Shown here: piece by piece, positions 1-13,600 of the stretch
Layout: the number at the start of each line of letters is the position of its first letter
Numbering within the stretch: the first letter of the stretch is position 1
The notes under the pieces: generated by a model
Told to the model about the DNA's origin: nothing
Database searches by the model: none
What the model saw: the letters and a program-made list of their open reading frames with translations, nothing else
Assembly: GCA_949317995.1 (NCBI GenBank)
Contig: OX439045.1
Coordinates: 2,761,174 to 2,825,173, forward strand
Length of the DNA stretch: 64,000 bases
Direction: 5' to 3'
From: Acholoe squamosa
Taxonomy: Eukaryota > Annelida > Polychaeta > Phyllodocida > Polynoidae
Position numbers and translations under genes: made by a program

Positions 1-807
1 CAAGACCGGCTGTAAATTTTGGCACCTATGCGATGCAAATTTGACTGTAGGAAAAAAAAAAACGTTGATGCCCCACTGAGTGCCATAAAATCAGATTTTC
101 CCACCTAAAAGGCCCATGAAATAGGGTAAGGCAAAAAAGGATTTGGGTAGGTAGTGTTACCTGAACACAACTTTTTTTTCAAGGCCTTATGTGTGTCCGT
201 TAGAAACACAAGGTTAGTAGTACGGCACACTCAGTATTCATCACAGGGGTTATTAACCGCCCCATGCCTGATGTTAACACTGCATTTTACACCTTCAGTT
301 GTGCTTCGCCTCATCAATTTTTCTTTCATCTGAATATAGATTAGACATGTAGAAGCATGAAACTGTTGATAATAGATGTAGATTTAGATTATACAGAAAT
401 GGAACCTCTCTTTGCTAATACCACTTCCATTCTACCTTATATGATTTTTCATCAGTCCTGTTATCAAAACTATCTGTATATGCCATCAGAAATAGATTGT
501 ACACTGTAAAGCAAACTATTCTAAATTTCAGGTATATCCTTTGATTGTAAATATAGATTCAGTTTGAAATGAGATGGTTTGGCATCATTAATTTAAGAAC
601 ATTCACCACTCGTCATGCACGTCACAAACTGCATGTTTTATTTAAATATCTCTCTCTCTCTCTCTCTTTGTCTTCAAATTTACCAAATATTTAAGAAATA
701 TCTAAGACCCAGATGACTCAGGTTGAGTCGGCCCCACTGAAAGTACTTAGGAGATTCCATATCTGGGACTACATAACATCTGAATCTTTCCATTCTTCCC
801 TCCATAG
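1..807. other. intron or 5' flank, no gene seen
   Basis: AT-rich with a short TC microsatellite (about 649-668). No exon resembling the expected basic golgin N-terminus found on either strand. Confidence 0.6.
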
Positions 808-882
808 CCACCAGATGGAGCCAGGGGAGACGTCGTTCAGCCCTCGTCAAGCGGCTTCAACTCATTGAACAGCCGAAGAGCG
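808..882 (+). CDS. GOLGA4: golgin exon 1 of those visible (phase 0)
   Basis: A 75-bp exon between TCCATAG and GTGAGT. Only the frame beginning PPDGARGDVVQPSSSG is both open and joins in phase to the next exon (second frame has a stop, third does not join). Ser-rich and without methionine, so an upstream exon must hold the start. Vertebrate relatives are poorly conserved here, so this is the least certain of the constitutive exons. Confidence 0.6.
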
Positions 883-3800
883 GTGAGTGTTTTCTCTTTA
901 ATACCAGATGGCATTTCATTGTTTTCCAAAAACAACTTTTCTCATTGTGATTCTGATAATAAGACATGGTTTACCAGTCAGTTCTCAAGAACATTTAGGA
1001 TCAAAATCTGGTTGGAGATAACCGGGTTACCGGACAGATGACATTGGAGGACATTGTATGGAGTCCACTTTTCAGTAGTCTATCTTGCACAAGAAAACTC
1101 AATTATACAAAGAAACAAATACTACAGTATCCACATGTAAGCTCTTTCTCTCGTGATTTTTCTCCCTTCAACTTGAAGAAGGAAGAAAAACAGAAGGACA
1201 TCCCACTAATGCATCATGCCCATTGGTCGGCATGATGCACCAATGAAGTGCAGGCGAGTCTGTCTTCAGCACTTCTTTGGAGCATTCAGGAATGCATCAA
1301 CCCTGTACAGTCGTCATGATGCTTGAATGCAGCCCTGGTGAGTTACTTGCCAGGGCTGCATTCATGCATCATAATGACCAATGGGGACGATGCGTTGATA
1401 TGCTGAATAAAGAGTTAGATATAGACTAGTTGCTAATGGTTTACATGTACTCGTGGTACAGCCGGCAGACACCATACTGGAGGTATCAGAGACTACATCC
1501 ACACCGCCCCAGGTCTGTAATCAGAATGGCATACTCCCCCTCTATAACTCTCCTAAGGACCGCACGGTGTCGGCATGATGCACCAATGCAGTACTTTACT
1601 CTGGCACTGCATGTGTGCATCATAATGATGAGTGACAGATGCGGGTTGTGCATTACTGCATCATGCCAATTGGTCATCATGATGCATGAATGCAGCCCTG
1701 GTGAGTCTGCATTCATGCATCATGCTTACTAACACAGGGTCGGCATGATGCACCAATGAAGTACTGGTGAGCAGGCACTTCATTGGTGCATCATGACGAC
1801 CAATGGGCATGATGCACTCCTGTATCAGCGACCCGTCGAGGGTTAAATGCGGGTAGTGGGGGAGTGTGACAGAGCCTTGCGGAGAGTTGGTTTTGCATCA
1901 CTTACATAGTCTGCTTAGGCTTTATGCTGCTTTTAATGATTTATGAAACAGTTGCCATGCGTTACAGTATGAGACAGGCTCCCCGGCTCGTGTTATAGAC
2001 TCTACCAATTATCAAAAATTATATGCAGAAATTATTTAGCCGGTGAGTGCATTCGGTGATGGGCTTTGGTTCAAAAATCACGAATCCCTAGGGGATGTTC
2101 AAAAATTACGTCATCGGTATTTAGGCATTTTTCAGGACCCACCCACCCCCCTTGTCACTGTTTTTGTATGGAACATATAGAGGAACCCAAAGACCCCCCC
2201 CCCCCACCCCCTAAGCAGTGACGTAATTGTTGAACACTCCCCTACCAGTTACTGGCTGATGTTGAATCCAGGTTGACCATGCAAGAATAGGTGTTTAAAC
2301 TTGCTTTATGCTTTAGCGTTGTTGATGTTTTCATTCCCTTTAGGTTAAGACCATATTGTACATAAAGCATGTCGTATCACGTATATGAATGAACATCTAC
2401 CAATAGTCAATATTTTCAACTCTGATTTCTTTCTCCTTGCTCAGTGATAAAAAAAGACATCCTTATTATATTGTGTCTTCCATTGACGTTATTTAAGTAA
2501 AGAGCATAATATTATATTACAAATTATATAAGAATTCTTGATTTTTTTTCATTAGATTTTCTTTAGGGAATTTATGTATTGAACTGCTGATATCATGTTG
2601 TTTCTTACACCGGTACCTTCTACGGTACCTAATGTATATGATTATGAAATGCTGGTATGTATATCTGACACTGATGTCAGAAAATGAAAAAGGTACTTTA
2701 TTGTCAAATCTTCTCCAAAATCAACTCAACTACCAAAGTTTGAAAGAATTTCTACTATTGTCGACAAGGTTATGACATATCTGATATAAACTATGCTGAG
2801 TTGACTGCACTGACCTCGCAAGTAACTTACTATCTGTTCAAAACCTTTGTCCACATTAGGATGGCCCGGCTCAGCTCCCCATCACCCAATCAGGCGTGGA
2901 CCTGGCCGCCACACCCACCTCCAACCCGAGCCCTCCGAGTGTCTACAGTACCCCGGTAGGTGACATCAGTGACGTCTCAGCCTTCAGCATCTCGGACCTC
3001 CCCGCCACCCCAGTCCGCTCCCGGACTAACTCTGTCAGCTCCCAGTCTAGTGAGGCAGGGTTGTTTTCGCCTGTACAGCTCGGAACACGACAGTATGTAC
3101 TACCGTCAGACGTAGAGAGTGAGGTGGACGAGGGGTCGGGTGTAGCGCTTGGGTCGGTGAGTAAGGAGACGATCTACCAGTACTACATAAAGACGCAGAG
3201 ACGGAGTGAGAAGTACAAGGCTAAGTTTATACAGGTAGGTAAAGTGTAGTCAATGTTTTAAATTAGTGGTCCGTCTTAGCGCAGGTTTTTAAATTAGCCC
3301 AGGGTAGAAGGATGTTTTGATATTCAAAACTCCATACATTTTTATGCTTCATCTGAGAGCATGTCTAATATAAATGCAGAGCAAATCATGGGCTAAAATC
3401 TATTTGTGCAGGTGTGTTATAACAGGGCCAATACGGTAATGGTAATTCAGTATAATATTCAGAGTTCAAGTTTCTTCAAATTTGAGGAAATTCAGTCATG
3501 TTTCTTATAACCATGAATAAGGCATGTCTCTTTAAATTCACTCGGAGTAAACTCTTTTAGACAAGATGTGTCCTGGTGTTATCTCATATTTTTCACTTTT
3601 TACTTGACACAGGTGATGAATGCGTACAAAGAGATAGAAAAGGAGCGAGATAAACTCAAGGTATGTGGCATTTTACCCTGATTTTTTTTTAATGTTTTAT
3701 TGACCCAGGGTCTCCCTGGGCTATTGGCGTTGCCCAACTCACGATTTTTCACGATTGTAATTTCCAATGCAATTTGCAAATTTTCAGTACTTTTATTACC

Positions 3801-4558
3801 TTCTTTGACGGTTGTCTGTGTTCCATAATACAAGCTGGAGCTTCCTCTTTTATCCTGTTGAATTGTAAGTCCATGTGATGTTTGGTTCCCATAGTAAATG
3901 GCAGTTAACATTTTAAAAGCTATACTGACTACAAAATCGCTCCAGTACATTACCATAAAGCGATCATTTCGAGATTTCTATAACACATGGAGTCCTATGG
4001 GCTTATTGCAATCAGTGATGCCACTTTTTCTGGTTTACCAGAAATTCCTGGTTTTCATTCTAAGATTCCTGTATTAAATTATATTAATTTCCTGGGTAAA
4101 TGTGTCCAAAAGTCCAGTTTTCCTGGTATTTGTCGGCCAGTGAGTGGCATCTCTGTGCAATTCAGACGCTAAGATTCAGTACCTTTGTCTATAACAATCT
4201 TGGCTATACACCTTACATCTTGACCCATGCGATCATGTCTGCGGGGTCCAGTTATTTTATATGTGTGAGCTGCCATTTCCCCTCACTGACTTATAAAGTC
4301 TGTTCATTTGAACTGCCATTTCCCACTGACTTTAAAAGTCTGTTCATGTCCCAGCACAGGATTGACTTATTCAGGTTGTTTGGACTGCCATTTCCTCCCC
4401 TCTCTGACTTACAAAGTCTGTTCCTCTCCTGGCTGACTTACAAAGTCGGTTCCCAGTGGCTGACCCTTGCAATAACTTTCCCACACTTTCAGGACTCATA
4501 AAGTCTGTTCCTCTCCTGGCTGACTTATGAAGTCGGTTCATCTCTCTCTCTCTCTCTC

Positions 4559-4650
<92 letters not shown>

Positions 4651-7600
4651 AGCGTTTTCCGACTCTATGGTTAATAAAGAATTACACAACTCCGACAGCT
4701 TGACTTCAGTGTCTTTTATTTCCTGGCAGTCCTCGCCACACCATCTAAGTCTTATATCGTATATATTAATCCGGAGATAAGCCTTTTAGAGTTCTGCTCC
4801 TCTCTGTCTGCAACTCGGAACTAACTAATCGGAGTAACAACTCCCTTATTTATACATAGGCAGATACTCCGACCCCGGCCCGCTTTACGGCAGGCCAGCG
4901 TCGGAGGATCTCCTCCGCCGACTACTATTGCCGACGTAACCGCGTTACTTCAGGACCGCTGGCCTCGCCGCCCCCACACCAGGATGGTTTCGGCTCCGCC
5001 AACGGCCCCTCCGTCTCCGCCACACTCTCCCCAACTAATCTATAGCCTTACCGGGAGAAAGAGTGTGATATTACCCTCCTGCAGATGGGTTTCCAATTTT
5101 GAATAATCCTGCCACGCCATGGCCCCTGGGCGTTTAAGTAAATAGCTACACATAACATACACACAGTAAATCCTACTTAAACCTCCTCTGTAGGCGGCAT
5201 TAACTACTAAGTAAACCGAATCCGCCGTCCCCTATGCGGAGTATAACCATAACAACAACTTTTATACAATAATACGACGTCATTTCGTCTGGATCCGGCA
5301 GACATTCTTCGCCCGTTCGCCTCAGGCTGTCTTGTCGCCGCCCTCATTGGTTCCAGCCTTGGTCGTCCGCGCCGCCGACGTCTTTGGCCACCGCTGTCCG
5401 CAGCGGCTGCAGCATCCCTTCTGATCACGGCCATAACGGGTCCGGGTAACATGGACCAGTTCAATATCCCCATTGGGGAGAGTGTGAATGGAGGAAGATT
5501 GCAGTCCCCCGGGTATAACCCTCATCTCAGGTCCTAGGGTCCGAGGCTGCCCCAGTCGTCTAGAGTGTTCCTTGAGGGCCTCCGGCCCGGTAAAATCCGA
5601 ATGCCATGGCATAGCCCCATCCTCCTCCGCCTCCTCGTCCCTATTGTCACCCGCTTTATCTCCTTGTTGATCTAGCAGCAGGCGGTGCACCTCCTCTACC
5701 CCCGCCAACCCCTCAGTGCTGGCTATTCCCCCTTCCCCCATATCTCCTATAGGTAATCCGGTTATTACAATCACTCGGTCTGTCTCAGTGTTGGGTAGGG
5801 GCTCCGGATCCCCAGGCCCTCCGACCACCGTCTCGACCCCCTCCGGCACCATCACCATAGTCTCCGCCCGTCCACTCTCCTCCCCCACTTCTACTTGCAG
5901 CAAGAATTCCCCCTTGGGCGAGCAAAGGACTAACCCGTCCAACCCCACAGTCACGGATCGGGGGTACCTATCCAACTTGGGTAGAGCAAATAAGGTCCCC
6001 GGCTCTACGAGGGGGGTCTTCGGTACCTTCTTCTCCGCCTGTCCTTTCTCCTTCACCGGTGTCCCTACGGAACACGATTGAAATTTACTCATTAATTGGG
6101 CGGTACCCTCATCCATGGATCGGTTCTGTATGGCCTCCTCCTCCGCCTCTTTTAACACTCCCTCCAGGCTGAACTTCCTCGTAGACTTTCCCGCCCCTTT
6201 TCCTTTAGGGCTTTTACTTTTAGTTTCCATCTCTTTCCTCAGTCTTTCTTTCTCCGCCTCTTTGGCCTTCCTCTCCTCCTCCTCCTTTCTCCGCTGTTCC
6301 TCTTCCGCCTTCCGGCGCTCCTCAGCCTCTCTGGCCTTCCTCTCCGCCTCCTCTCTCTCTTTCCGTTTAATTTCTCTTTTCTTCTTTCGCTCCTCCTCCT
6401 TGGCATCGCTGAGTACGGCCAGGAACTGGGCTTTCAGTTTAGGGCAGGATTGGACGTATGCCGGGATGGCCACCTCCTCCGACTCCTCGCTGGTTTCATC
6501 CTCCCCTTCCACCTCCCCCGCCTCACCCTTCTCCGGCGGCTCAGGCGTCACGATTGTAACTGTCTTCAGGATGGGTTTCGGTTTGCTAGGGGAAGGTTTA
6601 CTCATATCCTCATAGGAGGGCAATGTCTCGGGACTGGCACCGGAGAGGGTGGGTTTGGGCTTGTTAACTAGTTCGTAAGGGGGCTGCTTCTCGGGGCTAG
6701 AGTCCAGCCCATTTCCCCCTAGTCCCAAGCTCTCTCCGTCCTCCCCACTCGTGGCGGAGATGTCCTCGTAGGCAGCCGACTTTATGGAGGTTCGGGAGGT
6801 CGGAGTGTCTTTCTTGGTTTCCTCGTACTCCGCCTCCAGGGCTCTCACATTGACTTCCCCTAGAGGCACCTCCTGTTGCATTCGTAACAGAGTCTTGGTG
6901 GGGGTCTCCCCCGCCTGTCCATATCTCTCTACCAGTAATCCTATGACGAACTTCAGTTTCCCCGCCATTTCCTCGTCTATTTCCACCTCCCCCCCGCTCA
7001 GTAGAGGTGTCAGGTCGGGTATCCCCGTGGCCAGTGGCGGGGTGGAGGGTCCCGCTTCCTCCTCCGCCTGCCGCTCCTTACCCCGTGGGGATTGTCTCTT
7101 CCTCTTTTCCGCCGATTCCTCCCCCCCCTCCGGCTCGAAGGCCCTCTTGACCCCCTTCCCTGACATACTCCGGGTGGACCTGACGGAGAGACAGCTCTGG
7201 GGTGTGCTGGTCCCCTCCACGCGGAATCCCAGCAATTGCTCCAAGTATTTGGAGGCGACAGCAGCCTCCGTCTCCTCCTCCAACGTTATTCCCGGCGACG
7301 CCATGCCGCTGAATGTAGATCCGCTGGGGCTGTCCCCCGCACCCCCTCCACCCGCCGAGGTGCCCTGCTGCGGCGGGGGGACCCCGGGCTTGGAGGCGGC
7401 GTTTACCGGTTTCTTTTTCTTGGCCACCGCACTCCCCCTCTTCCTCTTTGTGGTGGTGAGCCTGACAGCTTCCTCCGGGCTAGCTGGGGCAGCCACAAGG
7501 CTACTGTCCGCCAAGGATCCTCCCGCCTCCGTTGCCCGGCCCACCGGTAGCATCCTGCACTCCTCCGGCGGCTGCCAGTCCTCCAGCTCTGGGTGGATAC

Positions 7601-10600
7601 GCGTGATGTGTCGCCGGAGATCATCCACCCGGATCTTGGCTACCATGTACTCACACTTAGGGCACTGGTAGCCCTCTTGCATCTCGTCGTGAGTGCGGAG
7701 ATGGCGGTTCATCCCATCGGATCTCATGAAGTACCACTGCTTGGAGTCCCCCCTTTTCCGGCAGATCTCGCACCGATACTTCGGCAGCTCCACCCCGTCC
7801 ACCCACTCCGTGGGGACCGGCTTCTGGTCTCTGTTTTTGAAGACAGGCATTACTAGTTGTGGCGTTGTCCATAGGCTAACAGGAATTGAAGGGTGAGGCG
7901 GATAGCGCTCCCTTATATTCCCCCCGGTGGTCACGCCCCCTCTTCCTACTCCTCCAATCACCGTCCCCTGGGTCAGGCCACCCTCCGTCACCACGCCGTG
8001 GGAAACCCCCGATTGCATCATAGCCTTACTCCGGACACCGTTGTCGCCATTGGCGCCTCCGCTCTCACGTGCCTGCTGTGAGCCGTGGGAACGTGATCCG
8101 CGGTCAGCCGAGGACCTCCGCCTACGATAGCTCCCACTCCGACTCCGGCTCTCCGAGTCCCTCCTCCCATGTCTGGCTGCCTCCGTCCGGGCAGACACTC
8201 CGTCCCTTCTGTGGCCACTAGTGGAGCGGCTAGAGGAGGAGTGGCCGGAAGATCTTTCTCTCTCCCTCCTCCTCCGCCGACTCTCCCTGTGTCTTGAGCG
8301 TGTGGAGCCCTCCCGGGAGTGGCTGGACACTGTGGAAGACACTTTCTTTGACCCTCCACCAGCATTTCTACCCCGACTCGATTCACCCTTGGGCCTTGTC
8401 CCTCTTAGAACCACCAACCGCGTGTCATCTCCGGCCTGCATTGTAGACTGACCGTTAACGGTCCTTCCCCCGCCTTTTATTGGGGAGAACCTGTTATGAG
8501 GGTTGCTTAGTGACTCCCGCCTCTCCGGCCCTGCTCCGCTAGGCGGCGCTCCGGCCGCCGGCCGGCCGGCCTCACCGCCTGCCGTCGAGGAATTTGGAGC
8601 CTGGCCTCCCGACCTCCCCTTCGTCATGGCTGTTCTGCAGCGTCCAACCCTCCTGGCTTCCCTCTCTTCGTTTTCATGGTTGTTGTAGATGGCTTCCTCG
8701 ATCATTTCGTAAATAAACCATCTTTCCCTATGCTTCTCCCTGATTCTCCTCCGGCCAGGATCCGCCGCCCTCCTTAACCTTTCTGCCCTGATTTCCTCGT
8801 TTTGGCCATGGTTCCGCCTTCTGTGGGCCAACTCACTCTCATCACTCACCCCCTCTTCATCCGACTCGCCCATCTCGGGGAGGGACCATTCCTCGTAGGG
8901 AGGGTCCTCCTCTGGTTCTACCCCCCTCCAATGTGACATTTCGGCTTCTTCCTTCAACCTTTTTTCATTTTCCAGCCATACATCGCACCAGTCGCGGCCT
9001 TCTTGACTCATCTTGCTTTTGCAGCTCCTCCACTCCGCCCCAAGGTAAGTATCCAGTTGAGGCGCCAGTCTGACGGCCCGGGCTGCGCTGGTTCCGGCAG
9101 GCTTCGGTGCACTCCTCCGCAGACCTTCTTTCCGATTTCCATTATCCGCTGCCCCTCCCTTACAGGTTTCAGTTATTTGATGTCTCTTTTTCTCTTTGCA
9201 GGTCAGCAGTTTCGCCTCCCGGTCAGCTCCAGTCCCCGGGGTCACCTGAACCAGCCGGATGGTGCCCCCTCCGGATCCTCCTTCCTCCTCGTCTGAATTG
9301 TCCGAAGATAGGGGCTCGGCCTCCCTTGTTTCATCCTCCATGGGAACATCCTCCGCCGTGGCCCGCGCCGGGGCCAGTTTTAGGGCGTCGTAATGGACTA
9401 CCCTGGTAGTTTTACCCTTTTTAATTTTATACACCGCCTCCCCTAAGCGCCCCACTATCTCCCATGGGCCTGTCCAATAACTCTGGAGTTTAGGTGTCAG
9501 TCCCCTCTTCCGGAGAGGGTGGTAGTAGAAGACCCTGCCCCCAACAGCGAATTCGCCTGCCGAGGCTCTTGCATCATAGTTCCTCTGTTGCCTGCAGAGG
9601 GACCTTCCAAGGGCCTCCCTAGCGACGGAGTATGCTTTTGTCATGGTGGTTTGTAATTCGGCCACATAACCGACTCCTCCCCCTACATTGGGCTCCAGCG
9701 GGTAAACCAAATCCAGGGGGATGACCGTTTCCCGCCCCAACATCAGAAGATTGGGGGACAATCCCGTGGAGGCGTGTGCGGAGGAGCGATACGCCGCCAT
9801 TACAAATGGCAGCCGCCGGTCCCAGTCCCGTTGGTCCTCCGCCACCACAGTCGCCAGCAGCATTTCAATTGTTCGGTTGGCCCGCTCCACCATCCCATCG
9901 CTTTGGGGCCTAAAGGAACAAGTTCTGGTCTGCCTGACTTCCAGTAAGGCCACCATTTCCCTGAATAGTCCCGACTGGAAGTTCTTGCCCTGATCTGTGT
10001 GCACCTCCGCCGGGGCTCCAAATCTACAGATGAACTCCTCCACCACAGCCCTGGCCACCGTGGGTGCCTCCTGGTTGGGTAAAGCGTACGCTTCCGTCCA
10101 TTTAGTGAAGTAGTCCGCCGCCACCAAAATATATTGGTTCCCGGCGGAGGACAAGGGCAATGGACCCATCACGTCTAGAGCTATCCTCTGTAGGGGTAGT
10201 CCGGCACCCACATGTCCCATTGGTGCCCGGTGCGGAGGTGGAGCCGCCTTCCTCCGGAGACAGGGTTCACAGCTGGCGCACCACAGGGTCACCTCCCTCC
10301 TGAAGTCAGGCCAGTAGTAACCTGTCTGGAGGCGCCGGATGGTTTTATTGCGGCCCAGATGCCCCGCCAAGGGTTCTCCGTGGACCTCCCTGAGCACATC
10401 ATTCCTGCTCAGGGTGGGTACAGCAATTTGGAAGCATCGTTCCCCCGCCGCACCTTCCCACCACCGGCCCAGTATCCCTTTTTCTATACTCATGCGCCCC
10501 AATTGGGCATGCCAGGCTCTCAGCTCATAGCCCCAGGTCCTTCTTTCCTCCTCTGTGGTGGTCGCCTCCCCGTTCACCCATGCTCTGACCTGAGTCAGCA

Positions 10601-13600
10601 CAGCGTCCTCCGCTTGGAGTGTGCCCCACTCTCTCCCTGCCGGCGGAGTGGAGTCCCCCGCCGCCGGAGGCGCCCCCCGAACCATCTCCTGGCGTTGAGA
10701 CCTTGTGAAAACCCGGCAATGCAGTAGCTCCTCCTCATCCTCTCGCCCACATTGCTTGCAGGGCTTCCTGGACAGCCCATCCGCATTCCCATGTAGTTTT
10801 CCCGGCCTATGCTGCACCACTATGTCGTAAGTACTTATAATCTGCAGCCATCGAGCCAGCTGGCCCTCCGGCTCCTTGAACTCCAACAGCCACCGCAGGG
10901 AGGCATGATCTGTTCGGACTACCACCCTCCTCCCTATTAGGTAATGCTTGAATTTCCTGAGGCCAAAGACTATAGCCAGCAGCTCCCTCCTTGTAACGCA
11001 ATAGTTACGCTCCGGCCTGCTGAGAGTGCGGCTGCCATAGGCTAGGACCCTCTCTACCCCCGTCTGCTCCTGGGACAGTACCACTCCGAGGCCTGTGTCA
11101 CTGGCGTCGGTGTCTAAGGTAAGCTGTCCCTCCGCCTGGGGGAAAGCCAGGATAGGGGCCTCGGTTAGTCTCTTTTTTAGGTCTTGGAATGAGGCCTCGC
11201 ATTCCTCCGACCACCGGAACGTCCTCCCTTTCTCGGCCAGCGCGCTCAGTGGCTTAGCCCTCGTAGAGAACTCAGGAACGAAGGTCCTGTAGTAGCCGGC
11301 TAGCCCCAGAAAACTCCGGACCTCCGTCACCGTGGTCGGAGTGGGCCACGACTGCACCGCCTCTATCTTTTCCGGATCCGTCTCTACCCCCGCCTCACTC
11401 ACTTGGTGGCCCAGGAATAACACTCTGCGGCGAGCCAACTGGCATTTGGAGGGCTTGATCTTAAGCCCAGCATCCTCCAGCCTTTGAAGTACCTCCCCAA
11501 GCCGGCCAAGATGCTCCTCGAAGGTGGCGGAGAATACGACTATGTCGTCTAGATAGACCAAACAAGTTTTCCACTGTAGTCCCCTCATGGCCACTTCCAT
11601 CACCCTCTCAAAGGTGCCTGGCGCATTGCACAAACCGAAGGGCATTCTCCGGAATTGGAACAGCCCCCGGTGTGTCGTGAATGCTGTTTTCTCTTTATCC
11701 CCCTCCTCTATATCCAACTGCCAGTAGCCGCTGGCCAGATCCACTGACGAAAACCACGCGGCCCCCGCCATGGTATCGAGACAATCTTCCACTCTAGGCA
11801 GGGGATAAGCATCCTTCACGGTGGCGGCGTTGAGCCTCCGGTAGTCCACGCAGAAGCGAGTGGTACCATCTTTTTTTCTTACTAGGACCACCGGAGAAGC
11901 CCACGGGCTAGTGGATGGCTCAATCACTCCGGCTTCCAACATCTTCTCCACCTCCTCTTCTACCGCCTCTCGTCTATGGGGTGCCAATCGCCTCGGCGGT
12001 TGTTTGATAGGTGGATGTACCCCCGTATCAATCCTATGCTTGGCCAATTGAGTGTGCCCTTTGTCGCCCTTATGCCTCTGAAATGCCCCCAGGTGTTTCC
12101 TTATAAGCCGTGCAAGCTCCTTTCTACGGTGAGCCTCCGTCCCGCTCACTAACCCGTCCACCAAACACTTTAGCTCCTCCGGCTCACCTCTCTCCACCAT
12201 CCGGCACCATCCCTCTCCGGCCACTGTCTCGCCTCCGCCTCTGCACTCCACTCGTTGAATGGCCCCTAGAGTCATGTCTCTATATATCACCACTGGCTCA
12301 GGACCGGGATTGAGCACCCTGACCCAAGTTGCCCTCCCCTCGGGGCATACCAGCCCCCGCCCCACCAGGAAGCTCGGTTCACCCTTGTGTCCGGCCATCC
12401 CTTCAATCATCCCGTCGTCCCCCTGTTGCCAGGGTCCGGCTAGAGTTCCCTCTAGCATGGCCTCCTGTCCGGATCCCAGCACCGCCGCTCGGGTGCTGAC
12501 GATTCGGCACACGGAATCCTCCTCTGTCCACACTAGGCGCCCTTTTGCTACGTCGACCATTAGTTTGTTGGTGCGGAGGAACTCCGCCCCCAGGATTCCC
12601 TCCGTCCCGGTGTCGCTGACTACGAAACGCACATTGATAGTGCGCCTCCCGATTTCCAGCTCTGTGTACACTTCCCCTTTTATGTCCATAGGCCGCCCGT
12701 CGACGGAGTAGATCTTCTCCGCCGTTTCCCCCAGGCGTCCCCGTCCGCCCCACCTGCTCCACCATCCTTCGGAGACCAGATTAAGCGACGCACCAGTGTC
12801 CACCAGCAATTGGATGGGGGCCCCTGCCAGCCGACCCTCTACTATCAATCCTCCTCCGCCCCTCTCTCGGCGGCCCTGTATCACATTGATAGGCCCACTT
12901 CCCTCGACCTGTACTTGGCCTTTAGTATAGGTCGATTCTAGTTTCCCGCCGCCGGACTAGCCTGTTCGCTCACCGGCCTGGATGCCTCCTTGGCCTTGAT
13001 ATTTGGGCATTCTCGCTTGAAATGGCCTTCCTGTCCGCATCCGAAGCAAGCACCACTGCTTGGCTTTTTCTTCCTCCCCAACACCGCCGGATCATCCAGC
13101 CTTTGAACTAACCGCTCCATCAACTCCGCCATTTTGCTCATTTCCTCCTTGTTGGACTTGAGGTGTTCATTTACTGACGCATCCGCCGCCCGCACTTTGT
13201 GGATATTCTCCTGCTCCACTTGTAAGTACGCCTCCGCTCCCACCGCCGTCATTACTGCGGATTGTAAATCTTTCGGTGTTGACTGATACACCCACTGCCT
13301 GAGTGGATTGTCGAGGCACAATAGGAATCTATCGAGCGCTAAGGTGTCTGTCGTCCGGGCGTCTGCCTCCGGATATGCTAACTTAGTGTACTTTTTCAGT
13401 TCTTCCTGTAACTCTTGCAGTCCCTCCCCCTTTCGCCGGACCCTAGTGCGGAGGAACGCTTTGTAGATCTCTTCCTGATTAGTAGGCTCAAACCTTTCCA
13501 CGAGTGCCCTTCTTAACTCCTCATACCCCTCCGGCGTGGCTGGTTTCCTTCCCGTCAACAATCTCCGGGCTGCCCCCGACAGACTCAGACCTAGGAACAT

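Larger units (their letters stand above)
883..2859 (+). other. golgin intron 1
   Basis: Holds the GCATCATG repeat cluster (1207-1830) and the GGGGATGTTC element (2091-2242). The rest is AT-rich and unremarkable. Confidence 0.7.
3661..4647 (+). other. golgin intron 3, part upstream of the retrotransposon
   Basis: Unique AT-rich sequence to about 4250, then the GACTTATAAAGTC repeat and the TC/TA microsatellites. Confidence 0.8.

Noticed and set aside
6115..7671. Plus-strand frames of up to 295 residues within the retrotransposon
   Set aside because: They are antisense shadows of the GC-rich, Glu/Lys/Arg-coding pol extension and have Ser/Leu/Pro-biased composition typical of such shadows.
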